Assembly (NCBI GenBank): GCA_963969495.1 | Contig: OZ018331.1 | Location: 154,178,684-154,242,683 of the forward strand | Direction of reading: 5' to 3' | Origin: Ceratothoa steindachneri | Taxonomy: Eukaryota > Arthropoda > Malacostraca > Isopoda > Cymothoidae | Length of the DNA: 64,000 bases | In this document: positions 51,405 to 63,373 of the stretch, in pieces | How the letters are laid out: the number at the start of each line of letters is the position of its first letter | Numbering within the stretch: position 1 is the stretch's first letter | The notes under the pieces: generated by a model | Seen by the model: the letters and a program-made list of their open reading frames with translations, nothing else | Database searches by the model: none | Told to the model about the DNA's origin: nothing | Position numbers and translations under genes: made by a program

Positions 51405-52113
51405 AAGTTAGTTTGTTTAATGCGAGGTCAATCAGGAACAGGTTTTTTGAATCCGTCGCCTTGTAGCGACGGAAGAACCTGAGATGGTGGCCATAACAGA
51501 GTCGTGGATAAAACCCTCAAAGCGATATTTTGAGGGTGAATTCACGATTCCCGGTTACCAACTCTTCCTAAAAGATAGGCTAGACAGAGAGGGTGGCGGT
51601 GTGATGTTGTATGTTAAGGATACATTCAAAACGACGAACTGCAACATTGTATCCGACCATGAGCTACTAAGTGTAGACCTAGAGATAGGTCCTGCCAGAT
51701 ACAGAACCCTACTGCTTTATAGACCCCTTACCCAACTCGTTGAGTATGACAGGGATCTGTACCGGCTTCTGGGTGAACTTGTTGAAGAAAGAATGTGTAT
51801 CGTCATAAGAGAATTCAACACTCAAGTTAACTGTGAAACCAGAGAACCCTGTGGCGAGAACGCACTGCTCCTGGATTTCGCGAACGAGTTTCGGACTCAA
51901 TGTGTGAGAGAGCTGCCGAAAGGCAACATTATTCTCGACTTGGTTTTCACCTCTGAGGATGACATTGTTGAGAGTCTCTCTGTAAGAGAGGAGCTCGGTG
52001 GTAGTGACCACCGACTAGTTAGATTTGTACTCAAGGTTACCAAGGTAGAGTCTTCGACTCGTAAATCGAAGAAACTTGATTTAAGAAGAGCAGACTTTCT
52101 AAGTCTTCGTGCT
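51405..52113 (+). pseudogene. B2 ORF2, endonuclease domain
   Basis: SLKVSLFNARSIRNRFFE at about 51,405-51,455 is the N-terminal Asn block; a frameshift follows. Then the 218-codon frame from 51,484: MVAITESWIKPS (catalytic Glu in TESW), GGGVMLYVKD, REFNTQVNCE (family GDFN; first residues changed), ILDLVFTSEDDIV, GGSDHRLVRF (catalytic Asp-His) and LDLRRADFLSLRA, where the LTR enters. CR1/L2-clade type. Confidence 0.85.
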
Positions 52114-53470
52114 TGTCGAGGAATAGGTCACCTCCCCTGACAATTTGTCTATATATACATATATGTATTTTTTGGTTTGTAGGAAAAAGGTATAAGCCAC
52201 GAGTAAATGTATATATACAATTATATACACATATATCCTCTAATGTGCGTACGCGACCTCCGCTACGTACAAGTACGTTCACTTCGTCAAAGTAATCCGT
52301 TGATTACGAGTTATAAGTGTGCGATTTTGATACAGGGGCCGATAGCGTTTAATGAGTTTACCAAGTTGCAGTTGAAGGATATATTTAAAGAGTGAAAGCC
52401 AAAAATATACTTTTAATAAGTCACTAGTTAGCATATAATTACATACGGTAAATATTGGAACTGTAAATAAGCATAATACTGACAGATTACAGAAAATTGG
52501 CAATCGGGTAACGTTAATTACTTGTTAATTAGCTTTCAAATGGGATCCTATAAATCAATTATACGGAAGGAATATTTAAAAGTCAGAAAGCAGCTCAATT
52601 AACGGGAGATGCAGACAAAGGTCCTTTTGCCTTAAAGAGAGTGACCTCCAGGAAGGAAAATCCTTTAGCAAGTCGGCGCGGGGAAATGAAGACGGAAAAT
52701 GGTCGTGATTCTCGGCCGAATATCCTGATCGTGACGAGGATGAAGGTGAAGGACCAGAAGACGAGTTCACGATCCTCCTTGAAGACTGGCTATGGCACTT
52801 CTGCTCTTTAGAGAAGTGCAACCTCAAAAAAATCGAGACTCTGATGCGGTTCCGCCAGAAATCTCACACGGGAAACTGGGGATCCTTTTGGGGGGTTCTA
52901 GATGAGATGAGAGGAATCTCGGCCAGTTCTTCGGGGACGAAACGATGATTAAAGGCTTGCTCTGAACAGAGTAAGCCTTCCCAAAAGTGATGGATCTGCC
53001 TGGTGAGATCCAACTTCGATGCTATACGCGAAAACCAGGGACTTGGGGAAATAGACACACGATCTGAACCGAAGGTGACTAGATCTCAAACTAAATCTCT
53101 CGATCTTTGAAAAACCCAGGGTATTTATATGACAGACATTTATATGGTGTTCGATCGCTGGAAAGCACAGACGTCTGTGAGAAAGCTTCCGGCGCCTAGA
53201 GGGATTAGCTTTTGTCGCCCGACACAAACTTAATCGTCTCCAACGGTGTGGGTTGGAACTTTCGGCTATTCTTTTCCCGACCTAGGAGATTAGCATTTCA
53301 ACGGCGAGGTGAAAGCTTTTAGCGCCCAATTTAAGTAGACCTGTGACGCGTTGACTGATATTCAAATTCTTTCTTCTTTTATTTTTCTCCTCCACGTAGT
53401 GACTTATAGAGGGAAAGAATTCATGAAATAAATGAAGGGGGTATTCTTTTTGACCTCCCTTTCCCTTACA
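52114..53470 (+). repeat. Solo LTR, 1,357 bp, TG...CA ends, 5-bp target duplication
   Basis: Begins TGTCGAGGAATAGG, ends CCCTTACA. It is flanked by GTGCT at 52,109-52,113 and 53,471-53,475; removing it and one GTGCT leaves the LINE reading frame continuous from SLRA to GLADV. A collinear partial copy lies at 33,852-34,775. No gag, pol or primer-binding site is associated, so it is a recombination-derived solo LTR. The superfamily (Gypsy, Pao/BEL or other) cannot be told from the LTR alone. Confidence 0.9.
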
Positions 53471-53475
53471 GTGCT

Positions 53476-54560
53476 GGATTGGCCGATGTGAGAATGGAAG
53501 GGTGTGAAAATGTCGAAGATTTGTGTAAGAGTTTCAAAACTACGTTCATGAGTCTTCAATCACGATTTATTCCTGCGAAAAGCTTGCGTCGGTCTTCTGT
53601 TCAACCAAGGTCGTTTAATCGAGAAATTGGTCAACTGTTGAGGGAGAACTACTGTGTGTGTACCGGCAGTCAAAGATTTATGGTGACTTTGATAAATACC
53701 GTAGGCTAGCTAGGAAAGTTAAGTACATCATAAGAGCGGCAAAGCGTGCCGAGGAGCTCCGAGTGGCGAGACTTTGCAAAGAGAATCACAAGGAGTTCTT
53801 TGGGTATATAAACAGCCGTAAACCAATCTGTCGCACGATTGGCCCTTTGGTAAATGAGGAGGGGGCATTAAAGTACTCAGATGCAGAAAATGTAAACCCT
53901 CCTGAACGACTACGTTTCTTCAGTGTTCACTAAAGAGTGTGGTCCCATCCCTCAGCACACGGACTCTTACTTGGGTGAGAACCTGGTGGAAATGGACTTC
54001 ACCCAAACTGAAGTATAAAAAAAAATCACTTACCTAAAGACGAATAAGTCGCCTGGCCTGGACAGGTATCCACCTAAAGTGTTGAAAGAAGTGCGTGATG
54101 AAGTTTCACGACATCTTAGCACAATCTTCAACTTGTCAATCTAGACTGGATGCGTTCCTAAAGACTGGCATGAGGCGGAGGTGACTCCTATCTTCAAGAA
54201 AGGAGACTCTAACCAACCGGCGAACTACCGACTAAAAGTTTAACTTCGATAGTTGGTAAACTCATGGAAAATATCATGGTAGACAAAATAACGTCATATT
54301 TAGAGTCAAACTTGCTATTCAAGAGTTCCCAACACGGGTTCCGAAGGCAACGGTCATGCCTGAAGAATCTTGTGGAATTCTTCCACTTTGTTTTCCGTGA
54401 TCACGATCGGGATAAGGCGGTGTATGTTATCTATTTAGACTTTCAGAAAGCTTTTGATAACGTGCCACACTGCCACCTTCTCCTGAAAGTGCGCGCACTG
54501 GGCATAGACGGAAACGTAGCAGGTTGCACAGAGAACTGGTTAAGTGGCAGACGGCAATAA
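53476..54560 (+). pseudogene. B2 ORF2, linker and reverse transcriptase, 3'-truncated
   Basis: Linker 53,479-53,709 (NVEDLCKSFKTTFMSLQSR), then 53,658-53,933 (KVKYIIRAAKRAEE, FGYINSRKP). RT blocks: LKTNKSPGLDRYPPKVLKE at about 54,037, PIFKKGDSNQPANYR, LTSIVGKLMENIM, HGFRRQRSCLKNLVEFF and VYVIYLDFQKAFDNVPH (block A, 54,421-54,471), then NWLSGRRQ and a stop at 54,558. Blocks B and C (FADD) are missing. Confidence 0.85.
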
Positions 54561-54868
54561 ACGGAATGCCGGTGTGGCGTTTGTTGGCGCCACTTTGCAG
54601 GTTTGTGGTAGTTACTCCAATGTACCGAGAATTGTGATGGCTACAAGCAACAACGCTGCAGATATATTGGTAAATGACGTACATTAACTTCCTGAATGGT
54701 GTCACACCGGACAGACAACTATTTTTGTACTTTATAAAAAGATCGAGCTTTGAATGGGGTGATGTGGGGGTGAAGTTTATGTTGATTATTCAGTTTATTA
54801 TTTTTCCTTCCATAATGCTTTTCCTTACTGCTTCACATCTAATCTTTCTTTGAATTTTCCATTTTTAA

Positions 54869-54870
<2 letters not shown>
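54561..54870. other. Unrecognised spacer after B2
   Basis: No further RT sequence found. A minus-strand frame (54,427-54,705) is a shadow of B2. Confidence 0.45.

Positions 54871-54945
<75 letters not shown>
54871..54945. repeat. (TA)n microsatellite
   Basis: About 75 bp of TA repeats. Confidence 0.98.
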
Positions 54946-54946
<1 letters not shown>

Positions 54947-56154
54947 CAAGTGTCTAAATGTTCTCATAAAGGGATATAAAAACAAAGTAAGATTAACAAA
55001 TAAATAGTGTAAATACGATTATGGCCGAGATAAGAGATAAGTTTACACAAGGTACCATATCGTAAACGCGAGGGGACTTCATGCCATTAATCTAAGATTC
55101 GCCCAAATGCTGCTAAATAAGATTAACTTAAATCTGGTACACGGAGCCACTCTACTCGATAATGGGTGGGAGCCTTGTTTACACAGCGCCGCCCAGATTT
55201 CCAAAAATGAAAGAGTCAACTCGCCGTCCCCCAGATATAGGAGGCAAAGTTAGCTCAGATGCCTCCTCATTTTCCCATTCCAAACAAAGATTTATTTAAT
55301 AACCACTAGGCGAAAGAACTGGTTGTAGAGTATAAACATCCCGTCTAAAATAACGGTAATATTTAAGTCAAAATAATTATCATTATCCTAATTATTATTA
55401 TTCTTCTTCTTATTGTTATTATTCTTTATGGAAATACTAACAAGCATGGTTTATTGCTTAACCAATATTATTATTGACAATTTGGTTTGAAATAGATGAT
55501 TACTATTTTTTGTTTCTTATTAGTTAACCGTCGGGCAGATAATGCCAATAGACATAATATCTCGGGAAAATTTATATAATACATCAAGCTTTTGATGTTC
55601 CCGTAACTACTCGGGTAAACTGTTTAAGAGTCGAATATTCGACTACCGAGTATATGCGGGCAAGTGTTTAAAATGAATTTCCTACACATCACTTGAAAGT
55701 CGATTTTGCAGAAGTTAACAAAGAAATAAAGTGGAGCTGTTCATTATTTGAAATTTATTATTAATATATTGTTTGTTAACTTTCTCAAAAATAGACTTCC
55801 CAGGGGACGTTAATTCCATTCTAAGGAGTGAACTTTTGAAGTTAAATTATTCCATACTTTTTAGCATTCCCAAGTCAATAATAATTCTGATTTAAATATC
55901 GTCGTCATTTTAAACATAACGGGTACACTGGCCATGTTATAATACACAGATTTAACTCAAGAGATATGTGGTAAGGGATCTAAGCACGGCCCATCATGAG
56001 TGATCGAATTAAAGACGAAAGTTCTCGGAATTGAAGCGGCAAACGAAGACTTCAGAGGAACCGGAAAGAAATCGAAATTTTAATGCTCTCAGGATTTATC
56101 TACAAAACTTATACATATGCCTACACGACCACAAAAGTCGCAGCCATGAGGAAA
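54946..56154. other. Unrecognised non-coding stretch
   Basis: No gene or element motif recognised. A TTATTATTCTTCTTCTTATTG low-complexity patch lies near 55,390-55,425. Confidence 0.45.
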
Positions 56155-56345
56155 CTGAACGAATGAAGAAAGCAAAATTAAATAAAAATATGACGTCGCT
56201 CAAACAAACCAAGGAATGAACAAACATCTGAAGCCAAAATAAATGGAGTTAGTTTACTTCTATTTCGAGGTAATATGTTTGTTCGAGAGTGTTTGAGTGA
56301 CGTCATATTTTGAAGGCAGTTTGTTTTCTTTATTCAGTTGTTCAG
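56155..56345. repeat. Inverted repeat centred near 56,250
   Basis: Arms 56,186-56,228 and 56,277-56,316 pair through AAAATATGACGTC and CAAAC/GTTTG blocks, with weaker pairing outward. The short frame 56,031-56,219 overlaps it and is not recognised. Confidence 0.75.
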
Positions 56346-56430
56346 AACTTCATTCAGTGTCTTTGTTTGCTCCAGAATATGTAAACGGCAATTGCTTGGG
56401 CTTCTGTTATTCTCCTTTCTTATATTTCAA

Positions 56431-56470
56431 ATATATATATATATATAATCTGTCTTAATCCTCTACCAAT

Positions 56471-56511
<41 letters not shown>

Positions 56512-56512
56512 C
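56431..56512. repeat. Short (TA)n and (ATC)n microsatellites
   Basis: TA repeats at 56,431-56,448 and about 14 ATC units at 56,470-56,511. Confidence 0.97.
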
Positions 56513-56604
56513 TAACTGTATAATTTAAGAAGGGGATTTGAATAATAATTTCATCTTAGTTTGGTTATGACTTGTTTTTTTATCATAGTTCAGAAATAAA
56601 TATA

Positions 56605-56773
56605 ACGGCCGTATGCTAAGACAAATGTGAAATGCACTTTTATCAGATTTAGTGTAGCTTCACAATTATTTATAAATTTATTATATGTAAAAGGCTAAAA
56701 TGTAAAATATATTTTTTAGAAAAAGATTTTTTGATCAAATGTGCATTTCACATTTGTTTTAGCATATGGCCGT
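56605..56773. mobile_element. MITE-like element, 169 bp, 33-bp terminal inverted repeats
   Basis: The first 33 bp, starting ACGGCCGTATGCTAAGAC, and the reverse complement of the last 33 bp, starting ACGGCCATATGCTAAAAC, differ at two positions. The interior is AT-rich and non-coding. Size and ends suggest a miniature inverted-repeat transposable element. The flanks show no clear target duplication, so the superfamily is open. Confidence 0.7.
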
Positions 56774-57171
<398 letters not shown>

Positions 57172-57245
57172 CTTGTGAAGAGAAAGCAATTTCAGCGAAC
57201 AGTGTTCAAACTCCTGTCGGATGAAAACTCTCTTGCTCCTATTTA

Positions 57246-57276
57246 GCACTTGGCCCCAATAATTGGGGCCAAGTGC
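57246..57276. repeat. Perfect 31-bp palindrome
   Basis: 15-bp arms starting GCACTTGGCCCCAAT, separated by a single A, 79 bp after a (TA)n tract. Function unknown. Confidence 0.9.
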
Positions 57277-57576
57277 CTCTTGTGCCAAACTCACAGAAAC
57301 TCGCTTCATGATCTCCCAATCTGGTTTGTTTTCTTTCCATTTAAGTTACTCGTTTGCGCAAGTATTTGTACCTCCCTCTAAATCCCAGAATTTATTGCCG
57401 TGGCAAACGAACCGTGGTGGGTTAAATGCCCTGCTCTTGTTCTTCGCGTGGCACTTGTTAGTTTTTGGAGAAGACCAGCGAAGGCATTTCCGCCAAAACA
57501 TGTGTGAGATTGAAGAGGAAAATATTGAGTGCGTCTTTTTTTGAAAAAGTCTGGCAGCTAATATGCGTTCTAGGCT
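57277..57576. other. Unrecognised spacer
   Basis: A 93-codon plus frame starting at 57,263 matches no known family; not called as a gene. Confidence 0.4.
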
Positions 57577-57645
57577 AGCACGAAGTTAAGGTTAGGCTAA
57601 GGTTAGGGTAGGTTAGGATAGGTTAGGGAAGGTTAGGTTAGGACA
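57577..57645 (+). repeat. Degenerate TTAGG-like tract
   Basis: About nine GGTTA(G)-type units with AGG spacers (for example GGTTAGGTTAGG). TTAGG is the usual arthropod telomere unit. The tract is short, degenerate and interstitial, so it is not a telomere here. Confidence 0.75.
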
Positions 57646-58329
57646 TCGGCTTTGCCAAAATGCCCATATCATGAAACATTCACTAGCATCTTTGCATTGT
57701 TGTTGACGCTGTAATAAGCCTGAATACAATTTCAGTGTTGGAGAATCAAAATTCTTTTGAGACAATCGTTAATTTCATTCAGGCATGGTGCAAAGGGTTG
57801 AAAATTACTGGGGGGTTGGGGGGGGGGTTAAGAGCTTAAAATTTCAACCAAAGCCATAACTGATTAGGAAAATATTCTGTGAGAAGTTTGCTGTACTCGT
57901 ACTACGAGCAACAAACGTCTTAGACTAAACCTCGCGCTAGCCTCGAACACCTACTTCGCTGCCGGGCCTTTTCCGAAAAAGACCATATTGATTTTGGGAA
58001 AGAAAAATTGTGTTGAATACAGGGATAAAAGAAGGGACTATTCGGGGCCCTTTTAATCTTCTTCGGTGATCCAGTAAGGTCCTATTACAGGGATTGATGT
58101 CGTTAATAACATCCTTTGTCCTCTTTGGACTATAATAAAGGTCGATGAACTTCATTCTCTCTCCATTTTATTCCATCTCCTGGCTATTTAGCGCTATTAC
58201 CCTTGCTATGGGTTGCCAACTTTCCAAAAAGAAGGATAACTAATCACAAATTTTACTTTAGCCCATTGTGAAGCTCACTAAATACTAGCTTAATTTAGGT
58301 TGGAATGGATTTGGAGATGAGCTATTTCA
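57646..58329. other. Unrecognised spacer
   Basis: No gene called. A G-rich run lies near 57,811-57,829. Confidence 0.4.
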
Positions 58330-59359
58330 TCTATATTTGGCATCACCCTATTTATTTAATGTTATTTAACCTAACTTGATTTTGGAATTGGTAAGGGGGC
58401 ACCTCATTACTCTCTTAATATACCTCCCTAAGCAGCAAGGCTGTTTCTGTGACTGTCGGGCTGACGGGACTCAGCGCCCCGTCCGGCCCCAGCTTAACCT
58501 CTCTTCCTTCTTTCGTTAACATCTAATTTCTGATTTCTGTATCAATTCTCCTCCACTCCTTCACCCCAGTGAGTTCCTCTGTGTAGCCTGTTACACTTAG
58601 GACTGAGTGCAAAATAGGAAAGCTCCGTTACTGAGTTGATTTGAACTCTCTGACATGGTGGTGTGAAGCTGTTGTGCCCTCTCTTCGTTCCCTCTCGGCA
58701 TTCCTTAAATTATTTGATTATCCGTCGATGGATTGTGTTTCGTCCGCTAAACATGGTACCTGGGTGGATTCTAAGCGATCCCGTAATAACTTAGCACCGG
58801 GGCATGATAATAATAAGTATTACCTACCCTGCTCGTTAGTGGACCCACCTATATATACCTCTCATTATTACATAACCGCCTATCCCTTTTCAAACTAACT
58901 CTTATATCCACAGAGATTCTGGTTGCCCGGTGCACTTTCGTCTTCTTAGGAGCTTTAGTTGAGTCGTATTAAATACCGTAAGGCACATCTTATCTCGAAC
59001 CCGTAGGTCGAGTATGTGTAAATGATCGCATTATGGAGATTTATGATGCTATAGAGACTTATCTCTTAACCTCCCAAGGCATTGTGAGGTTAAAAGTGGC
59101 CCTACAAACTACTTCTAGTGGAAATGAAGTTTATCTCTCTCACATGTATACGGATCAGGTAGGTTCCACCTCACTCCCTTCTTTAGAGTCGCCCTTGTAC
59201 GACTTCAAATTAGCGCCAGCTGCGATCTCCCCTTTTGTTTCGCAGTGGAAGCCACTAGATAGGGCCAACCCTCTTGGAACCGTGCCCCCTATTGTCCTGC
59301 AGATATGAATACTAAACTTGCTGGGGACCGGCATATGTGCCTCTCACTTTCCTCCTATT
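58330..59359 (+). other. C1 5' region
   Basis: Includes the 91-codon frame 59,033-59,308 (MEIYDAIETYLLTSQGIV), not recognised. It may be the 5' UTR or an ORF1 start. TAGGGCCAACCCTCTT near 59,257 recurs at 63,454 in copy C2, showing that this stretch belongs to the element. Confidence 0.5.
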
Positions 59360-60640
59360 TAGGTCGGTCCGCAGGCCGAAACAACTCCAGACGACAAGAC
59401 TGACGAGTACTCGATTGAGATCCGTGACACCTTGTTGAAGATGGCCATTTGAAGGCTCCCCTCAACTGAGCTGGACATGGTCCTGGAAGTGACCCCGCCC
59501 CAAATGGTAGGATCTTCCATGGAGGCGAACATGGGCTCTGTGTCAAGCACCAAACCTGAGTCCTCCCCACGCAAGCTTCTCCTCAGCCGGTTTTGGCCCC
59601 CAAGGACTTTACAAGGAGAGGAGGGGCCTCCTCTCCCAACTGGTGCCACTTTGACAGACAAGTTCTTTTCCATTTCTGAAAAAGATCTTGCTCAAGCCGG
59701 ATTGTCTGACCTTGGGGCACCTTCTAGGGGTAGAAAAAAAGAAGGTTTACTCACCCTCTTCTCCTAAAAGAAAAAAAAATCAAAGAGAACTAAGGGTTCA
59801 TCTTCCTCCGGTGGCGCTCAAGGTTCTAGTTAAAGAACTGAAGGCTCCCGTTTCTTGGACATGACCCTTCTTGAGAATGCGGCTGCCCATGAATTTGGTG
59901 AAATGGGTAATTTATGCGAGAGAACTCGTGGACTAGTCCTTAGGCAATATCACGGAAGAGGTGGCCGATCAAGGAGCGATTAACGCCAAAAGTATGATAA
60001 AAAAACAGGAGATGGGCTTTGAGACCCACCCTTACACACTTCGTCACTTTCAATCGTGACATGTACCTGAGTCGGTGCTTGACAGCTGGAATCGCTATCG
60101 AATTTAGGAATCCGTGCCACTGCTGCGCAGCTGATGCCAATGCCACTTCATCGGTCAAACAAATAGAAGCTGCAGACGGGCGGTTTGAGTCAGCCCCAAA
60201 TTTGTGCAAAGTGTTTAAGGCCATTGGATGATAAATCTGTATTGTACAATGCTAAAAATGTAAATTGCGACGAGCAATACCCTGCTTCCTAGAAGCAATG
60301 TAGCTCCTCTCTCTTCGAGAAAACGGCCTTAGCATTTCAGGCTGCAGACTTACTATCTATTTGCAAGGCTAATGACATAGTCTTTTCGCGTTTTGTTCCA
60401 CCTGGGACGGGCCAAGCCTCAAAGGGTAAACAGGCCTCCTCTTTTCCCGGCCCCATCAGTTTTACCAGCAACTGCCACTTCCGCGCCTATTTGGAGAACT
60501 TTCTGGGACTTCTTCCCACCCCTGGAGTTTCCTTAGTAGAGCTGGTGGCACAAAGGGTTCACCCTTTTGTGCCACGAAGCACGCCGGTTGTTCTTCCTAG
60601 TGTACAAACGTGTCTTCTTTTTACAAGAATACCCCTCTAG
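59360..60640 (+). pseudogene. C1 ORF1, gag-like, broken
   Basis: Homologous to the 63,600-64,000 copy. Open piece 59,477-59,767 contains KFFSISEKDLAQAGLSDLG. Near 60,255-60,390 the frame reads NVNCDEQYPAS then FEKTALAFQAADLLSICK and ANDIVFS, which resembles the last zinc knuckle and following region of Jockey/I ORF1. Earlier knuckles were not found. Frames shift repeatedly. Confidence 0.5.
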
Positions 60641-60734
60641 CAGAGGTGTGGAAGTGAGTCAAAAGGATTGGGGCAATTCTCACCGGACCTCCTTCTCCCC
60701 TTCTCCAAGATAATGGGACTACAATATCGGACTC

Positions 60735-61850
60735 CACGTCCGTGGCTGAGTCCTTGGCGACCGCTTTATCCGCATTCTCTAGCGTGGATGCTGCTCAGCC
60801 AGCATTCAATGCATCTCTTGATGTCGCTGAAGGCCGTCAACGTGACTTTAAATCCAGAGGGGAAGAACTCTCCAACGACAGATCTGCATCGAGTGAGTTG
60901 CTTTCCGTTCTCGCTTCATGCGCGGAAACTGCCTATGTTCTGGGGCGATGGTCCATAAGCCATGCTAGGACACGTTGGTGAGCAAGTCATGGCCTTTCTG
61001 GTAGATTTGTTCCTCCCAGACTCTCCGGTTTTGCAAAGAGGAGAAAGATCACTATACCCCGGCCGTTTTCCGCCCAATCTCTCTAACTTCCTGCGTGTGC
61101 AAGTTAATGGAGATTTGGTAAATGTTAGATTAACCATTTTCCTGATACGCAGATGCCACCAGTCTTCCGAAAAATGCGGCTTTTGCTGGATCCACTTCAC
61201 GTCGGATGCGTTGACTGTAAAATACTATCTGCGATGCATTCCTTCGTAGACAGACCCACACCACGGTGTTTTTTGATTTTGAGAAGGCCTATGATACTGA
61301 ATAGCGATACCGTATCAGTGAGACCCTCCCGATGATGGAGGCTAGAGGACACCTCACAATTTTTAATTCTGAATTTCTACGATTTCCTCGGTTTGGAGTA
61401 CGAGTAGGGAGATCCATCTCCTGCCAAATGGAGAATAAAGATGGTGACACGGAGGGAAGGGTCCCCAGTGTCACGCTCTTTGTTCTAAGCATTAACGGTA
61501 ACACCTTGGTGCTGCCAGTAGGTGTTCTCGCTATGCTCTTCGTGGACGACCTTACGATTTTTTCTGGTGGGCCTAGATACCAACTCTGGAGCGTCTACTC
61601 CAACAATCAGTGAACTGCATCTCTCGCTATGACGAATCGCATAGACTTCGGTTATATTTGACCAAGACTAAGATGGCGCACTTCTACCGTCATCCACAGC
61701 TCCACTCTCACCCGCACCTTATCCTAACCACAGTTTGCCTGGAAGTGTTAAATTTGCACAGTTTCCTTGGTCTTATTTCGACCGAAACCTCAACTTAGAG
61801 GCTCATTTACGCAGCCGTAGGGTCGTTTGTACCCGTGCTATAGATATTCT
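60735..61850 (+). pseudogene. C1 ORF2, linker and reverse transcriptase
   Basis: The linker VAESLATALSAFSSVDAAQP (60,742 on) is followed by a degraded FRPISLTSCVCKLME block (61,066), HTTVFFDFEKAYDTE (block A, about 61,255), RFGVRVGRSISCQM, VPSVTLFVLSINGN (block B, where GVPQGS is lost) and LFVDDLTIF (block C, catalytic Asp pair at 61,539-61,550). Only about 100 bp separate ORF1 and linker, where about 700 bp of endonuclease is expected, so the nuclease is deleted. Confidence 0.8.
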
Positions 61851-62399
61851 TCGTTCCGCTGACGTTCAATACTTGTGGTTCTGATAGCGCTACTGCCTTA
61901 CTTTTCTACATATACTTTGTTTGTTCGAAGTTTGACTACGGATGCGAGTTTTAAGCATCCACAGCGAAGCATGTATTACGAAAGGTGGACTTCATCCAGC
62001 ACAACAGTCTCCTTCTGGCGACTGATGGTTTCTGCACGTACTCCATTAAGAGCCTACTTGTTGATCCTGGGGATATATCATTCGTTTTGCGCGCTACACA
62101 GTGCAGTATTTGCTTGTACACGAAGGGCCAAAGTCTCTTTCAGTCGCCAATGGCCCTCATTGCACCTGCGGCCGATCTTGACGGTGCCTATATCGCCGAT
62201 AGACACCAGTCATGCCCTTCGGGTTTAGAGCTAGAAAACTTCTTCGAGATCTCGGTGTAGCTCTCGGGCCGCTGGTGCCTCCTGTTCCTCTCGAGTCACC
62301 ACCCTGTAGGGTACTACTTTTGACTATTTGTCGATACGCCTCTATTTCCATAGCTTCCACAGTGCCGGTAATAATGCCTTCGGTCTTTTTAGAGAACAC

Positions 62400-62880
62400 T
62401 TCGTGTTACGCTGGATCTGTGCCAGTGTACACTGATGCCTCAAAGTCCCAGTATGGAGTAGGCTATCACGCCGTGTCCTCTCTAGTTAAGGTTAGCGGGG
62501 CTCTACCGGGTGCTGAATCTCTTTTCATGGTTGGGCTAGTTGCAGTACACCACTCGGTAAGGGAAATAATCCGCCGTGTCAGGGTTGGTACCGGATCGTT
62601 ATCTTTAGCAACCAACAAACACCTTGAGTGCTCTTGTGGCATCATAAAATCCATCCATACCCCCTGGTTTGCAATAACCGTGACGCTACGGTTAATCCAA
62701 TTCAGGTGGATGTCGAGATTATCCTCCGTGTCTTTCTGGACACGTGGAAATTGCGAGAAGGAGCGTGCCGTAGGAGGCGTCAACGTTTCCGCTAGGATTT
62801 GGCACCCAGACCCGCGCTTCGTTTCTCCTCACACCGACTACATGGCATGTATCAGGGCAGCCTGCCATGGAAGATAGGAG
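62400..62880 (+). pseudogene. C1 ORF2, RNase H domain, active site eroded
   Basis: Open frame 62,212-62,877. VPVYTDASKSQYGVG contains the first catalytic Asp. The usual Glu block reads LFMVGLVAV with no Glu, and the usual TDS block reads ATNKHLECS with Asn in place of Asp. WTRGNCEKERAVGG corresponds to the late G-N-E-x-A-D block. RNase H in I-group LINEs removes RNA from the RNA-DNA hybrid. Confidence 0.75.
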
Positions 62881-62989
62881 ACAGCCGAGGGAAGCTTAAA
62901 GTTGTGTGACATTGCACCTTGACTGTTCCCATGGACTTATCCCCAATGCCCAGATAGCATAGGTCGCTGTTGTCTGTCGTCTTCGAATT

Positions 62990-63257
62990 GGTTACACTTG
63001 CGGGACGCATTGCCATTTAATGGATCGCTGGCCTTCACCTTCCTGCGACGTCTGCGTTGGATCTTGGAATGATCGACACATTCTTGTTGAATGTTCCAGT
63101 TTGGGTGACCTATGCACACGTTACCTGTTCCGGTACAGGAACGAGTGTGTTAGTTACCGATTGTCCATCGTACTGGGAACGAGTTCGTTCACATACTTGT
63201 GAGCTATCTGACATTTGGAGGAGGCTGACATCTTCCATTATATTTGACTATCTTTAG
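62990..63257 (+). pseudogene. C1 ORF2, Cys/His-rich C-terminus
   Basis: Reads RWPSPSCDVCVGSWNDRHIL, VECSSLGDL and SYRLSIVLG. The C-x2-C-x(n)-H-x4-C pattern (CDVC...RHILVEC) is a zinc-binding motif found at the C-terminus of RNase H-bearing LINEs. A stop occurs at about 63,200. Confidence 0.75.
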
Positions 63258-63331
63258 GGTTGAAAGCATAATCATGGGCCATGGGTAGGCTGGTATATCC
63301 CCGATGGCCAAGTGGGCTTCCAAGTGCCTCC

Positions 63332-63373
63332 CTGGAAAGAGGGAGGCACCCAAGGGTGCCTCCCTCTTTCCAG
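63332..63373. repeat. Perfect 20-bp stem hairpin in C1 3' UTR
   Basis: 63,332-63,351 is the exact reverse complement of 63,354-63,373 with AA between. GC-rich, so RNA or cruciform folding would be strong. It may act as a transcription-end or RT-recognition structure; this is inference. Confidence 0.95.

Larger units (their letters stand above)
50560..54560 (+). mobile_element. L2-like LINE (copy B2), interrupted by a repeat and a solo LTR
   Basis: Order: ORF1 esterase-like (split by 50,787-51,015), endonuclease 51,405-52,113, solo LTR 52,114-53,470, endonuclease-RT linker 53,476-53,930, RT to about 54,557 where homology stops inside the palm. The 3' part is absent. At least two later insertions into it give a relative order: LINE first, then repeat and LTR. 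Confidence 0.85.

Noticed and set aside
57263..57544. 93-codon open frame
   Set aside because: No recognisable domain, starts inside a palindrome, and no supporting conservation in the window.
57577..57645. Telomere end
   Set aside because: Only a short, degenerate tract with ordinary repeats on both sides.
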